A DNA stretch of 64,000 bases from Mayfieldus sp963781495 (lineage in GTDB: Bacteria > Actinomycetota > Thermoleophilia > Solirubrobacterales > 70-9). Below the pieces are notes generated by a model. It was not told the origin of the DNA, did no database searches, and saw only the letters and a list, made by a program, of their open reading frames with translations. The DNA lies in contig CAWAFX010000002.1 in the NCBI GenBank assembly GCA_963781495.1, positions 806,001-870,000 on the forward strand, written 5' to 3'. Shown one piece after another: positions 1 to 6,791 of this stretch. A program made the position numbers and the translations under genes. The first letter of the stretch is position 1, and each line of letters starts with the position of its first letter.

Positions 1-381
1 GGCTACCGCTTCAATCGAAGGCAGATCGACCGTAACGCCCGCTTCTTCTCGGACGCCAGGCCGAAGCTGAGACTGTCCCCGAAGCGCAAGACCGGCAACG
101 GAAGGGCGCTGCAGCTCTACGGGTCGATACCGGGGCCCTCGAACAACGGGAGAGTTGTGATCCTGCAGGCCGGCTATCCGCACAGCAAGAAGTGGAAGAC
201 GTTTGCGAAGGCAAAGACCGACGGCAACGGCCAGTACGCCGCCCGCTACAAGTTCACTTCGACTTTCGTGACGACCAGGTACCGGATGCGCGCGGTCGTG
301 CCGGAGCAGAACGGCTACCCGTACAAGGGCGGCGCCTCGCGGGTGAAGCGGATCAAGGTCCTGGGTCGAAACCCCGGTTAG
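1..381 (+). CDS. Secreted Ig-like/adhesion-type protein, 3' end only
   Basis: Reading frame 1 is open from the first base to a TAG at 379-381, so this is the C-terminal 126 residues of a gene that begins outside the window. The visible part looks like a beta-sandwich unit of the kind found in exported actinobacterial proteins: a basic segment (RPKLRLSPKRKTGNG), then 'LYGSIPG', 'RVVILQAGY', 'TDGNGQYAARYKF' and 'YRMRAVVPEQNGYPY'. The pattern matches extracellular Ig/transthyretin-like repeats that carry a 'W-k-t-f-a-k-a-k-T-d-x-x-G' strand. The repeat type and export are inferred, because the signal peptide is not in view. It ends 7 bases before the stop of the convergent downstream gene. Confidence 0.6.
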   Translation, partial: GYRFNRRQIDRNARFFSDARPKLRLSPKRKTGNGRALQLYGSIPGPSNNGRVVILQAGYPHSKKWKTFAKAKTDGNGQYAARYKFTSTFVTTRYRMRAVVPEQNGYPYKGGASRVKRIKVLGRNPG

Positions 382-388
382 GTCCGCC

Positions 389-934
389 TCAACGAAGACA
401 GTGGGCGAAGAGCATGCCCGGCGAAGCGCCACCGGTGTCAGTGGATATCTCTCCGACCCAGGTCGAGGCGTTGCTGCTGCTGGGGAAGGTGGATTGGATG
501 AAGGCCTTGTGGAAGTCGCTGGTTCGGATGGAGATGCCGCCGTCTAAGAGCCGGGCATCCGCAGGACAGGCCGCAGTTGCGGTCATCGAGGTTGTCCAAT
601 GGGAGTCTTCGATCGGATCGGAATCCGGGATCTGGGCCGGGACCTGGAAGGTCCCGGCGAGGTTGGGTCCTCGGACGACGTCGGGCTGGATCATCCGGCC
701 GGTGATCATCCGACTTCCGAGGGCATCGTCGGTCACCGCGTGTCCGGCCAATTTGGATTTCGTAACGGCACCGGGCGCGAGGTTCTTGGCGGTCACCGCC
801 CCCTTTGCAAAGTCGTCCCTCTTTACCCGCTTCTGTCCCGAGAGGGCGATCGCCTGGCCGCCCAGAATGACGAATAGAGCGATCAGATTGATCACCAATG
901 GCGCGGTGGGTCTGTAGCTCTTCAGCCGCTTCAT
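389..934 (-). CDS. Exported protein with tandem AVT-type repeats and C-terminal two-Cys domain
   Basis: This is a 181-residue protein. The ATG at 932-934 was chosen because it starts a short basic head followed by one hydrophobic helix (residues about 11-31), as in other members of this family. Residues 40-85 hold degenerate repeats (KGAVTAKNLAPGAVTKSKL, HAVTDDAL). Residues 95-181 form a C-terminal domain with 'CPADARLLDGG' (C123) and a final 'FAHC' (C179), probably a disulfide pair. Thermoleophilia encode many such proteins, all of unknown function; membership is by eye. The reading frame continues upstream without a stop to 1126, but that part is the remnant of the neighbouring paralogue. 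A surface role is inferred. Confidence 0.65.
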   Translation of the reverse strand: MKRLKSYRPTAPLVINLIALFVILGGQAIALSGQKRVKRDDFAKGAVTAKNLAPGAVTKSKLAGHAVTDDALGSRMITGRMIQPDVVRGPNLAGTFQVPAQIPDSDPIEDSHWTTSMTATAACPADARLLDGGISIRTSDFHKAFIQSTFPSSSNASTWVGEISTDTGGASPGMLFAHCLR

Positions 935-1485
935 CTGGTTGACCTGGCTAGAGGAGGCAGACGGCATAGACCTGACCCGGCGATGCCCCCCCGTGTTAGT
1001 GGAGATCTCTGCCTTCCCAGCGATCGCCGTTCGGCGCTGAACGTTTGGACGAAGGCCCGTGGAAGGTGCTCGTGGAGTATGGAGACCCCACCCCCAGCAA
1101 AACCAGTTCGCAGGACAGACGGCCACGACAGTCGGCGAGGTCGTCCAGTTGAGATCGTGACTACTGCGTCGAGGTCTGGGATCGGCGCCGAGACTGTCGT
1201 CGTGTCACCCAGCGCGAATGCCCCGATCGAGGAAGCGGCGAGACTTCGCTTGGTCACCGCGTGATTCGCGAGCTTGGCGCTGGTGACCGCCTTCTTTCGG
1301 ATCGCTCGAGCCTTCACAGAGCCCCTTGCGAGATCACGGGCAGTAACCGCCCCTTTTGCGATGTCGCCCTTCTCGACCAAGTTGCGTCCAGGCAATGCGA
1401 CAGCGGTGGTGCTGAGAGCGATGAACAAGGTGAACAGGCTCAGAACCAGGGACGGTGAGGGCCGCGCCCAGCCGCGCTGCTTCAT
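931..1485 (-). pseudogene. Paralogue of the AVT-repeat exported protein, broken by several frameshifts
   Basis: The ATG at 1483-1485 has a GGGAG ribosome site. It begins a basic head, a transmembrane helix and repeats (KGAVTARDLARGSVKARAI), clearly related to the gene at 389-934. After 'DAVVTIS' the homology changes frame. The next homologous piece (NWTTSPTVVAVCPANW, compare HWTTSMTATAACPAD in the neighbour) lies in a second frame. 'FAGGGVS...RAFVQTF' (compare LLDGGISI...KAFIQSTF) returns to the first frame, and 'AEISTNTGG' (compare GEISTDTGG) is again in the second. At least three frame changes therefore separate conserved blocks. The first frame formally runs to a stop at 931. Either the gene is decaying or the consensus has indels. 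Confidence 0.7.
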
Positions 1486-1504
1486 TTGGTCTCCCTTCAG
1501 GTCG

Positions 1505-1527
1505 AGATTCGACTCCCCGACGAATCT
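1505..1527. promoter_or_regulatory. Inverted repeat upstream of the 1485 gene (operator or leader hairpin)
   Basis: AGATTCG (1505-1511) and CGAATCT (1521-1527) are perfect 7-base arms with a 9-base spacer, 20-42 bases upstream of the ATG of the minus-strand exported-protein gene. The position fits either a repressor site or a hairpin in the 5' leader. No regulator is recognisable nearby. Confidence 0.3.
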
Positions 1528-1659
1528 AACCCGCCCGCACCCGCGTCGTTGCTAAGTCGTCCGACGACCTGGACTCATTTGCTGTCTCCCCCCTCGCCAG
1601 TCCGCGGCCTATGCTTGGCGCCAGGCGCGGAATGATCATCTGCTGAGCCAAGGAGGCGC

Positions 1660-2250
1660 GTGGGCAAGGTCATCGCGATCGAGCATCTGACCCTCGATGG
1701 GGTGATGCAAGGTCCGGGGCATCCCGAGGAGGATCCCCGTGACGGTTTCCGGCATGGCGGCTGGGGGGAACGCGGCCAAGACCCGGCGATGCAGGAAGCG
1801 ATGGCGGCACACATGTCGAGCGGCTGGGCCCTGCTGGCCGGCCGAGTCACCTATGAGCGCTTCGCGGACTACTGGCCCACGCAGGAACCGAACCCGTTCA
1901 CCGAGTCGCTCAACAAGGTGCAGAAGTACGTCGCTTCGACAACCCTGACCGAGCCGCTGCCCTGGCAGAACTCGAGCCTGCTCGAGGGCGACGTCACCGA
2001 TGCCGTGGCCAGGCTCAAGGCGGAGGCCGACGAAAACCTGATCGTGTTCGGCAGCGGCGTTCTGGTCAGATCGCTGATGCCGGCCAACCTGATCGACGAA
2101 TTCCTCCTTTTGATCCACCCACTGATCCTGGGCTCAGGCCGGCGGCTGTTCTCGGACTCCGGCTCGGAGCTGTCTGCCTTTGACCTGCTCGGCTCCTCGA
2201 CCACCGGCACCGGGGTGATCATCGCCAGCTACCAGCCCGCTGCTAGTTGA
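1660..2250 (+). CDS. Dihydrofolate-reductase-like (RibD_C domain) protein
   Basis: This 196-residue protein starts at a GTG preceded by AGGAGG at 1651-1656. The opening 'VIAIEHLTLDGVMQGPG', the central 'LLAGRVTYERFADYWP' and the later 'NLIVFGSGVLVRSLM' and 'HPLILGSGRRLF' are the characteristic blocks of the RibD C-terminal/DHFR fold (YyaP/YwjB type). The 'FGSG' block is the NADPH-binding part. These small proteins are presumed NADPH-dependent reductases; the substrate is unknown and they are not the housekeeping FolA. It stands alone and is followed by a strong hairpin shared with the convergent gene. Family assignment is firm, function is not. Confidence 0.85.
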   Translation: MGKVIAIEHLTLDGVMQGPGHPEEDPRDGFRHGGWGERGQDPAMQEAMAAHMSSGWALLAGRVTYERFADYWPTQEPNPFTESLNKVQKYVASTTLTEPLPWQNSSLLEGDVTDAVARLKAEADENLIVFGSGVLVRSLMPANLIDEFLLLIHPLILGSGRRLFSDSGSELSAFDLLGSSTTGTGVIIASYQPAAS

Positions 2251-2286
2251 TCGGGGTCCGCCCCACAAGCTCAACCCCTACAAAGA

Positions 2287-2313
2287 CCAACCGGGCCACT
2301 AGGGCCCGGTTGG
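2287..2313. terminator. Hairpin between convergent genes
   Basis: CCAACCGGGCC (2287-2297) and GGCCCGGTTGG (2303-2313) form a perfect 11-bp stem with a 5-base loop. It lies between the ends of the reductase gene and the minus-strand histone-like gene. There is no T-run, so it may act as a bidirectional GC-type terminator or an mRNA end stabiliser. Confidence 0.6.
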
Positions 2314-2404
2314 CGAGGGAGGAGAGGTACTTCTCTGCCGGCGGGGTGGCGCCGACAGCTCTCACCGGGTCCGCCGCCTCTCCGCGGCGTCCCGGGCTAA
2401 GTGC

Positions 2405-2993
2405 CTAGATCAGGGCGTTGATCTGATCCGAGACCGAGCCGACCAGGTCCTGGGCGCCCGACTGGAAGTCGGACTGGACCTTCTCGGCCTGCCGTGAGGC
2501 CTTGCGCAGCTGCGTCTCGGCCTGACGGCGGTTGCGCCGCAGCTGAGTCTCCAGCTTGCGCCGGTTCTGGCGCAGCGTGGTGGTCGCCTTGCGCTGGCGC
2601 TTGCGCGCCTCACGCTCGACCTTGCGCACCTGGCGAACGGCGGTGGTCCGCGTCCGCTTGGCCTGGGTGTTGGCCTGGCGGCGGGCGGTCGCGCCGCGGC
2701 GACCCGGAGCGGTTGATGGTGCGGGTCAGCTGCGTGCGGTAGCTGCGCAGCTCGCGCTCCGCGGTGCCCCGGCTGGTCCACGGCTCGAAGAGCTCCTGGA
2801 CCCGCTCGGCGACCCGAAGGGCGGCGCCGACGGGGACGTCGACGACGGTCTCGGCAACACGCTGCACCTGGCTCTTGGAAGCGGTGGTGGTTGTCTTGGC
2901 GGTGGTCTTGGTCTGACGCGCCGTGCGGCGAGCTTGGCCCTTGGCCGTGCTCGTGCGTCGCTTGGCGCTATTGGTTGTGCTGGGGGTGGCCAT
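2405..2993 (-). pseudogene. Histone H1-like / coiled-coil Ala-Lys-Arg-rich protein, single frameshift
   Basis: The ATG at 2991-2993 (GGAGG about 15 bases upstream) starts a basic Thr/Lys/Ala-rich tail (STAKGQARRTARQTKTTAK), then an amphipathic helix around 'VDVPVGAALRVAERVQELF'. The frame is lost near the GGG/CCC run at 2703-2705. Skipping one base there restores 'GRRGATARRQANTQAKRTR' and joins the second frame ('VEREARKRQRKATTTLRQNR' to 'LVGSVSDQINALI'), giving about 195 residues. Basic low-complexity tails and long Arg/Gln-rich helices suggest a nucleoid-associated or cytoskeletal coiled-coil protein; this is inference. A LexA-like box lies about 90 bases upstream. The continuity of composition across the break suggests a recent lesion or a base-calling error. 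Confidence 0.65.
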
Positions 2994-3083
2994 GACTGCT
3001 GTGAACCCTCCTCGGTGGTGGTTCTAGCTTTGAACTTGCTCTAGTTACTTATCTCTAAGCATGTCCGAGAATAACAACTAACC

Positions 3084-3097
3084 CGAACACATGTTCT
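3084..3097. promoter_or_regulatory. Candidate LexA (SOS) box
   Basis: CGAACACATGTTCT contains GAAC-N4-GTTC, the core of the Gram-positive/actinobacterial LexA operator (CGAAC-N4-GTTCG); only the last base departs from that consensus. It sits in an AT-rich stretch about 90 bases upstream of the histone-like gene, just upstream of possible promoter elements on the minus strand (TTGTTA, then AGATAA). It is seen once in the window. Function is inferred. Confidence 0.4.
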
Positions 3098-3104
3098 TAA
3101 ACCC

Positions 3105-3494
3105 CTATTCCGAGTCGGTTACGGCGCGGCCCCAGAGAAGCTTCTGCTCGCCGAGCGTCAAAGCACGCCAGTCATCGGCCTTCGGATCCCAGACATAGAC
3201 CCGCAGATCGACCGTGCTGCGGGTGTCGCCGAGGACCTTCAGCGTCTCGCGAGCGCCTTCCCCTTCCGAGAGGACCTGGCCGCTCATCACGTCGACGACC
3301 TTGAAGCGGCGCGGCAGGCGCGGCTTCGGCGCCTCCTGCTTGACGGCGGGCTTGGGCCGGCGACGGTAGACCCGCAGCGAGGGAGTCGAGTCCTTCTGGG
3401 TCGCCGAGCGCTTTCGCTCCAGCACCTTTTCGAGCGGAATCATCTCCGCCCCGGTGCCCTTGGTGTCGGTGTCCAGAACCCATCTCTTGGCCAT
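3105..3494 (-). CDS. Conserved hypothetical protein, 129 aa
   Basis: The ATG at 3492-3494 is preceded by TATCCT seven bases upstream, a leaderless-type start. The protein opens 'MAKRWVLDTDTKGTGAEMIP', has a basic proline-rich linker (RRRPKPAVKQEAPKPRLPRR), and ends in a compact alpha/beta segment with 'FKVVDVMSGQVL', 'TLKVLGDTRSTVDLRVYVWD' and 'WRALTLGEQKLLW'. I recognise no catalytic motif or named domain. There is no signal peptide or membrane segment, so it is probably cytoplasmic. It is divergent from the SDR gene (start-to-start distance 40 bases). Confidence 0.7.
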   Translation of the reverse strand: MAKRWVLDTDTKGTGAEMIPLEKVLERKRSATQKDSTPSLRVYRRRPKPAVKQEAPKPRLPRRFKVVDVMSGQVLSEGEGARETLKVLGDTRSTVDLRVYVWDPKADDWRALTLGEQKLLWGRAVTDSE

Positions 3495-3501
3495 GTGAAT
3501 G

Positions 3502-3507
3502 AGGATA
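3502..3507 (-). promoter_or_regulatory. -10 element TATCCT, leaderless start at 3494
   Basis: TATCCT (minus strand) ends 7 bases before the ATG of the 129-residue protein. No ribosome site fits between them. Confidence 0.5.
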
Positions 3508-3534
3508 GGTCGGCGGTTTGGGAAGCTTCGCGGG

Positions 3535-4385
3535 ATGCGGCCGGTCGAGCGGACCTCTGTCCTGATCACCGGCGCCACCGACGGGCTCGGGCGTGGGGTC
3601 GCCGAGCGGCTCGCGGCCGGTGGCGCCGATCTGCACCTGCACGGACGCGACGCCGGGCGCCTTACCTCCACGGTCGAGGAGCTGCGCGCGGCGAGCGGCA
3701 ACCGGCGCATCCACGGCCACCGCGCCGACCTCTCCTCCCTGCACGAGGTGCGGGCGCTCGCCGACGAAGTCGCGGGCTCGACCGAGCAGCTTCACCTGCT
3801 TGATCAGCAACGCCGGCATCGGCGGCGGCCGGCCGGACAAGCCGACCCGGCAGCAGAGCCGCGACGGCTTCGAGCTTCGCTTCGCGGTCAACTACCTCGC
3901 CGGCTTCCTGCTCACCCTGCGGCTGCTGGAGCTGCTTCGCCGCTCGGCCCCGGCGCGGGTGGTCAACGTCTCCTCGCTGGGCCAGATGCCGCTCGACTTC
4001 GACGACGTGATGCTCGAGCACGACTACGACGGCACCCGCGCCTACTGCCAGAGCAAGCTGGCCCAGGTCACCTCGGCCAATTTCCTCGCCGCGCGGATCC
4101 CGGCTGACCAGGTCAGCTTCAACAGCCTCCATCCCGCGACCCACATGCCGACCAAGATCGTCGAGCACCGGGATCCGGGTGACGACAGCCTCGAGACCGG
4201 AATCGAGGCGGTGCTGCAGTTGGCGACCGGCGAGGAGCTCGAAGGTGTCGACCGGCACCTTCTGGGACCGCAGCTCCGAATCGGCGGCGCAGGCGCAGGC
4301 CTACGACCCGGACGCCCAGCGCCGGCTCTGGGAACTGAGCCTGGAGCTGACCGGCGAGCCGGACCCGCTCGCCGCCGCGGCCTAG
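3535..4385 (+). pseudogene. Short-chain dehydrogenase/reductase with two frameshifts
   Basis: The ATG at 3535 begins 'RTSVLITGATDGLGRGVAERL', an SDR nucleotide-binding Gly-rich loop. The frame breaks near 3800-3801 (one extra T): 'EQLHLL' continues as 'ISNAGIGGG' in the next frame, which contains the NAG motif, 'VVNVSSLGQ' and the catalytic 'YCQSKLAQ' (YxxxK). It breaks again near 4248-4250 (one extra C): 'GEELEGV' continues as 'TFWDRSSESAAQAQAYDPD...LWELSLELTG', the usual C-terminus, ending at 4385. Removing two bases restores a full-length SDR of about 280 residues with all catalytic residues. Either a recent pseudogene or consensus errors. The substrate is unknown. Its stop overlaps the convergent SnoaL-like gene. 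Confidence 0.8.
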
Positions 4386-4789
4386 GGGGCGCCGCCCTCT
4401 GAAAGCCCGGCGGCTTCCAGCGCCTGTTCGCGGGTGTAGTAGGCCTCGACGCGGTTGATCAGGTCACCGTCGAAGCTGACCAGCTGCACCAACGGCAGCT
4501 CGTCCTCGATCCCGCTCGAGCGAAACTTCATCCGCAGGCGGCTGGCGGTCAGCAACCGGTTCTCGTCGAGCTCCTCGACCGAGTCGAAGTGCAGGCTCCA
4601 CTCCGCGGCGATCTCGTCGGTGAAATCGATCCACTCCTGGATGCCCTTGCGCCCCGGCGACGGCTGCCATGGACCGTCGGGCAGGTTTCGGATCTGGACG
4701 TCCTCGGTGTAGAACTGCCACGCGACCTCGCCGCTGCTGTTCCATTGCTCGATCGCCTGCCGGGCGATCTCGGCTTTGCTCTCGCCCAT
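4382..4789 (-). CDS. SnoaL-like (NTF2-fold) protein
   Basis: This is a 135-residue protein of the SnoaL/NTF2-like superfamily: an N-terminal helix (IARQAIEQWNSSG), 'QFYTEDVQIRNLPDGPW', 'GRKGIQEWIDFTDEI', a beta sheet with 'VEELDENRLLTASRLRMKF', and the family ending 'EAYYTREQALEAAGLSE'. Such cone-shaped folds serve as small-molecule cyclases/isomerases or as ligand binders; nothing here specifies the reaction. The start lies immediately after the stop of the upstream zincin gene at 4790, so the two are co-transcribed. Two relatives occur at 62883-63746. Confidence 0.8.
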   Translation of the reverse strand: MGESKAEIARQAIEQWNSSGEVAWQFYTEDVQIRNLPDGPWQPSPGRKGIQEWIDFTDEIAAEWSLHFDSVEELDENRLLTASRLRMKFRSSGIEDELPLVQLVSFDGDLINRVEAYYTREQALEAAGLSEGGAP

Positions 4790-5851
4790 CTAGGCGACCC
4801 GGGCCAGCCAGCGGCCCGGATGCTCGAGCTCGGAGGGGCGCGGCAGGGTCGCCGGCTCGGCCCAGACCCTGTTCAGGGTCTCGATCCCGCGCCGCTCGGC
4901 GACCTCGTCGCAGAACTGCTTGCCGAGCCGGTACTGGCGCAGCTTCATCTCCATCCCCAGCAGGCGGCTGAGCAGCGCCTCCAGCCAGCCGCGCTGGTCG
5001 CGGCCGCGGTCGAAGCGCTCGCGCAGATCGGCGAACGGCTCGTCGAGGTCGGCGACCAGGGCGTCCATCACGTGCTCGGAGTAGCCCTCGACGACCGTCA
5101 TCGTCGCCTGCAGGTTGCGCAGCAGCTGCGCCCGGCGCCGGCCGATGAACGGCGACTGCCAGTCGCCCGCCCGCAGCGCCCGGACCAGGCGGCGCGGATC
5201 GGGGTTGAGCAGGCGGCGGGCCGAGCGGGCGAGCTCGGAGACGCTGACCGAGTTGAAGGCGCCGCTGAGGATCTCCTCGGTGCTGGACCCGATGTGGTCC
5301 CGCAGCCAGGGCACGGAGCCGAACTGGACCACGTGGGTCGCCTCGTGAAGCGCGACCCAGCGCAGGAACGGCTCGCGCTGGGCGCCGAGCCGCTTCTGGG
5401 CGTCGGCGAGGTTGGGGGCGACGAACAGAAGCCGGGCCGGACGCGAGGGCCCGATCAGGGCGACGTCGTACTGGCCCAGGACCCGCTGCGCCAGATAGGC
5501 GCTGATCAGCCCCAGCTCGACCGCGGCGGCGACGCCGACGGCGCCGCGCAGGCCCGAGCCCAGCGGCCCCGGCAGATCCAGCGAGGCGAGGTTCTGCTCG
5601 ATCCCCCCCGACATCGAACGCAGCGAGTCGATGTTGGCGCCGATCCACTCGCGGCGGTCGACGACCTCGGCCGCCGGCAGCCGACCCTTGGGCTGCAGGC
5701 CGGTGTAGTCGCGGACCATGCCGACGCTGCCGCGCGAGGCGCGGCGGAGGTCGGTCTGGCGCACCGAGCGCTTGCCGGATCCGTTGCCGGCCAGGGTGCG
5801 GGCGATCCGCTCCGCCAGCCCCCAGTCGATGACCTGCGGCTGCTCGCTCAC
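4790..5851 (-). CDS. Zinc-dependent metalloprotease-like protein (DUF2342, F420-associated)
   Basis: A 353-residue protein with the zincin motif 'HEATHVVQF' (HExxH), preceded by 'RWVAL' and followed by a tryptophan region 'VPWLRDHI'. A distal 'EGYSEHVMDAL' supplies the probable third ligand. These blocks and the length match the actinobacterial DUF2342 family, often described as coenzyme-F420-biosynthesis-associated because of gene neighbourhood. No F420 gene is in this window. Protease activity is presumed from the motif and has not been shown for most members. Its ATG overlaps the stop of the upstream inositol-phosphatase gene by 4 bases (ATGA), indicating translational coupling. Confidence 0.85.
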   Translation of the reverse strand: MSEQPQVIDWGLAERIARTLAGNGSGKRSVRQTDLRRASRGSVGMVRDYTGLQPKGRLPAAEVVDRREWIGANIDSLRSMSGGIEQNLASLDLPGPLGSGLRGAVGVAAAVELGLISAYLAQRVLGQYDVALIGPSRPARLLFVAPNLADAQKRLGAQREPFLRWVALHEATHVVQFGSVPWLRDHIGSSTEEILSGAFNSVSVSELARSARRLLNPDPRRLVRALRAGDWQSPFIGRRRAQLLRNLQATMTVVEGYSEHVMDALVADLDEPFADLRERFDRGRDQRGWLEALLSRLLGMEMKLRQYRLGKQFCDEVAERRGIETLNRVWAEPATLPRPSELEHPGRWLARVA

Positions 5852-6726
5852 TCGCGCACCTTGCGCTGGGCGGCGGCGAGGATCTCGCTGCCCTGCGGGT
5901 TGCAGGCTGCGGCGACCTGGTAGCGCTCCTCGATCCCCAGCCGCACCGGGTCCAGCTCACCGCCGCCGAAAACCACCGTCGCCCCGGCCTCGCTCGCGAT
6001 CAGCTGAGCCGCGGCGACGTCGACCGAGCGCGAGGGGCGCAGGCTCAGCATCCCGTCCAGCCGGGCGGCGGCGACGTAGGAGATCGTGATCGCCAGCGAG
6101 CCGACGATCCGCAGCCGGTAGACGTCGTCGCCCAGCGCCTCGACGACCGGCGCCATGATCGCCGGCTTGGCGCCCTCGAAGCCGACCAGCTCCAGCGGCC
6201 GGTCGCTCTGCGGCGGCTCGGCGCGAAGCGGCTCGCCGTCGAGCGTCGCCCCCTCGCCGCGGCGGGCCATGAACTCCTCCCCGGCGCCGAAGTCGTAGAC
6301 GTAGCCGAACTCGACCTGCTCCATCGAGTTGCCGGAGGCGACGGCGAGCGAGAAGCTGTGCGAGGGCATGGTGCGGCGGACGTTGAGCGAGCCGTCGATC
6401 GGATCGACGACGACGCGGGCCTCGGCATCCGGCTGCCCGAAGCCGACCTCACCGCGCTCCTCCGAGACGGCGCAGAAGGAGGCGCCGGCCGCGGCGAGCC
6501 CCTCGAGCTCGGCAAAGACGACGTCCTCACAGCGGCGGTCGAGGACCAGCGACCAGTCGCCGCCCTCGCCGCGGCCCTCGTACTGGGTCCGCGCGGCGCT
6601 GCCCCGCACCTGCTCGAAGAGCTCGCGCTGGGCGGCGACGATGCGGCGGCAGATAGCCGTCCAATCGGCTTCGATCGGATCGGCCGCGGAGGCCGGCGCC
6701 GCCTCCGGACCGGGCTGGGAGGACAT
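5848..6726 (-). CDS. Inositol monophosphatase-family phosphatase
   Basis: A 292-residue protein with the family's metal sites: 'VSEERGE' (the first Glu), 'VVDPIDGSLN' (DPIDGS/T signature) and a late 'SRSVDVAAAQLIASEAGA' corresponding to the WDxAAG block. In this copy the usual Trp-Asp is Val-Asp, as in more divergent members. Likely substrates are inositol phosphate, fructose-1,6-bisphosphate or 3'-phosphoadenosine phosphate; the sequence alone does not decide. It is the first gene of a three-gene minus-strand operon with the DUF2342 zincin and the SnoaL-like protein. It has a leaderless-type promoter and is divergent from the helicase-nuclease gene. Confidence 0.85.
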   Translation of the reverse strand: MSSQPGPEAAPASAADPIEADWTAICRRIVAAQRELFEQVRGSAARTQYEGRGEGGDWSLVLDRRCEDVVFAELEGLAAAGASFCAVSEERGEVGFGQPDAEARVVVDPIDGSLNVRRTMPSHSFSLAVASGNSMEQVEFGYVYDFGAGEEFMARRGEGATLDGEPLRAEPPQSDRPLELVGFEGAKPAIMAPVVEALGDDVYRLRIVGSLAITISYVAAARLDGMLSLRPSRSVDVAAAQLIASEAGATVVFGGGELDPVRLGIEERYQVAAACNPQGSEILAAAQRKVRE

Positions 6727-6732
6727 GGGTCC

Positions 6733-6738
6733 ATGCTA
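6733..6738 (-). promoter_or_regulatory. -10 element TAGCAT, leaderless start at 6726
   Basis: TAGCAT on the minus strand ends 6 bases before the ATG of the inositol-phosphatase-like gene, inside a 65-base divergent gap. Confidence 0.5.
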
Positions 6739-6777
6739 CGGGCTGCCCGAGCCTGCGGATCGCTCATCCGCGACCGC

Positions 6778-6783
6778 TAGCTT
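6778..6783 (+). promoter_or_regulatory. -10 element TAGCTT near the helicase-nuclease start
   Basis: TAGCTT ends 8 bases before the ATG at 6792, or 5 bases before an in-frame TTG at 6789. No ribosome site is present. Confidence 0.45.
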
Positions 6784-6791
6784 GTTGGTTG

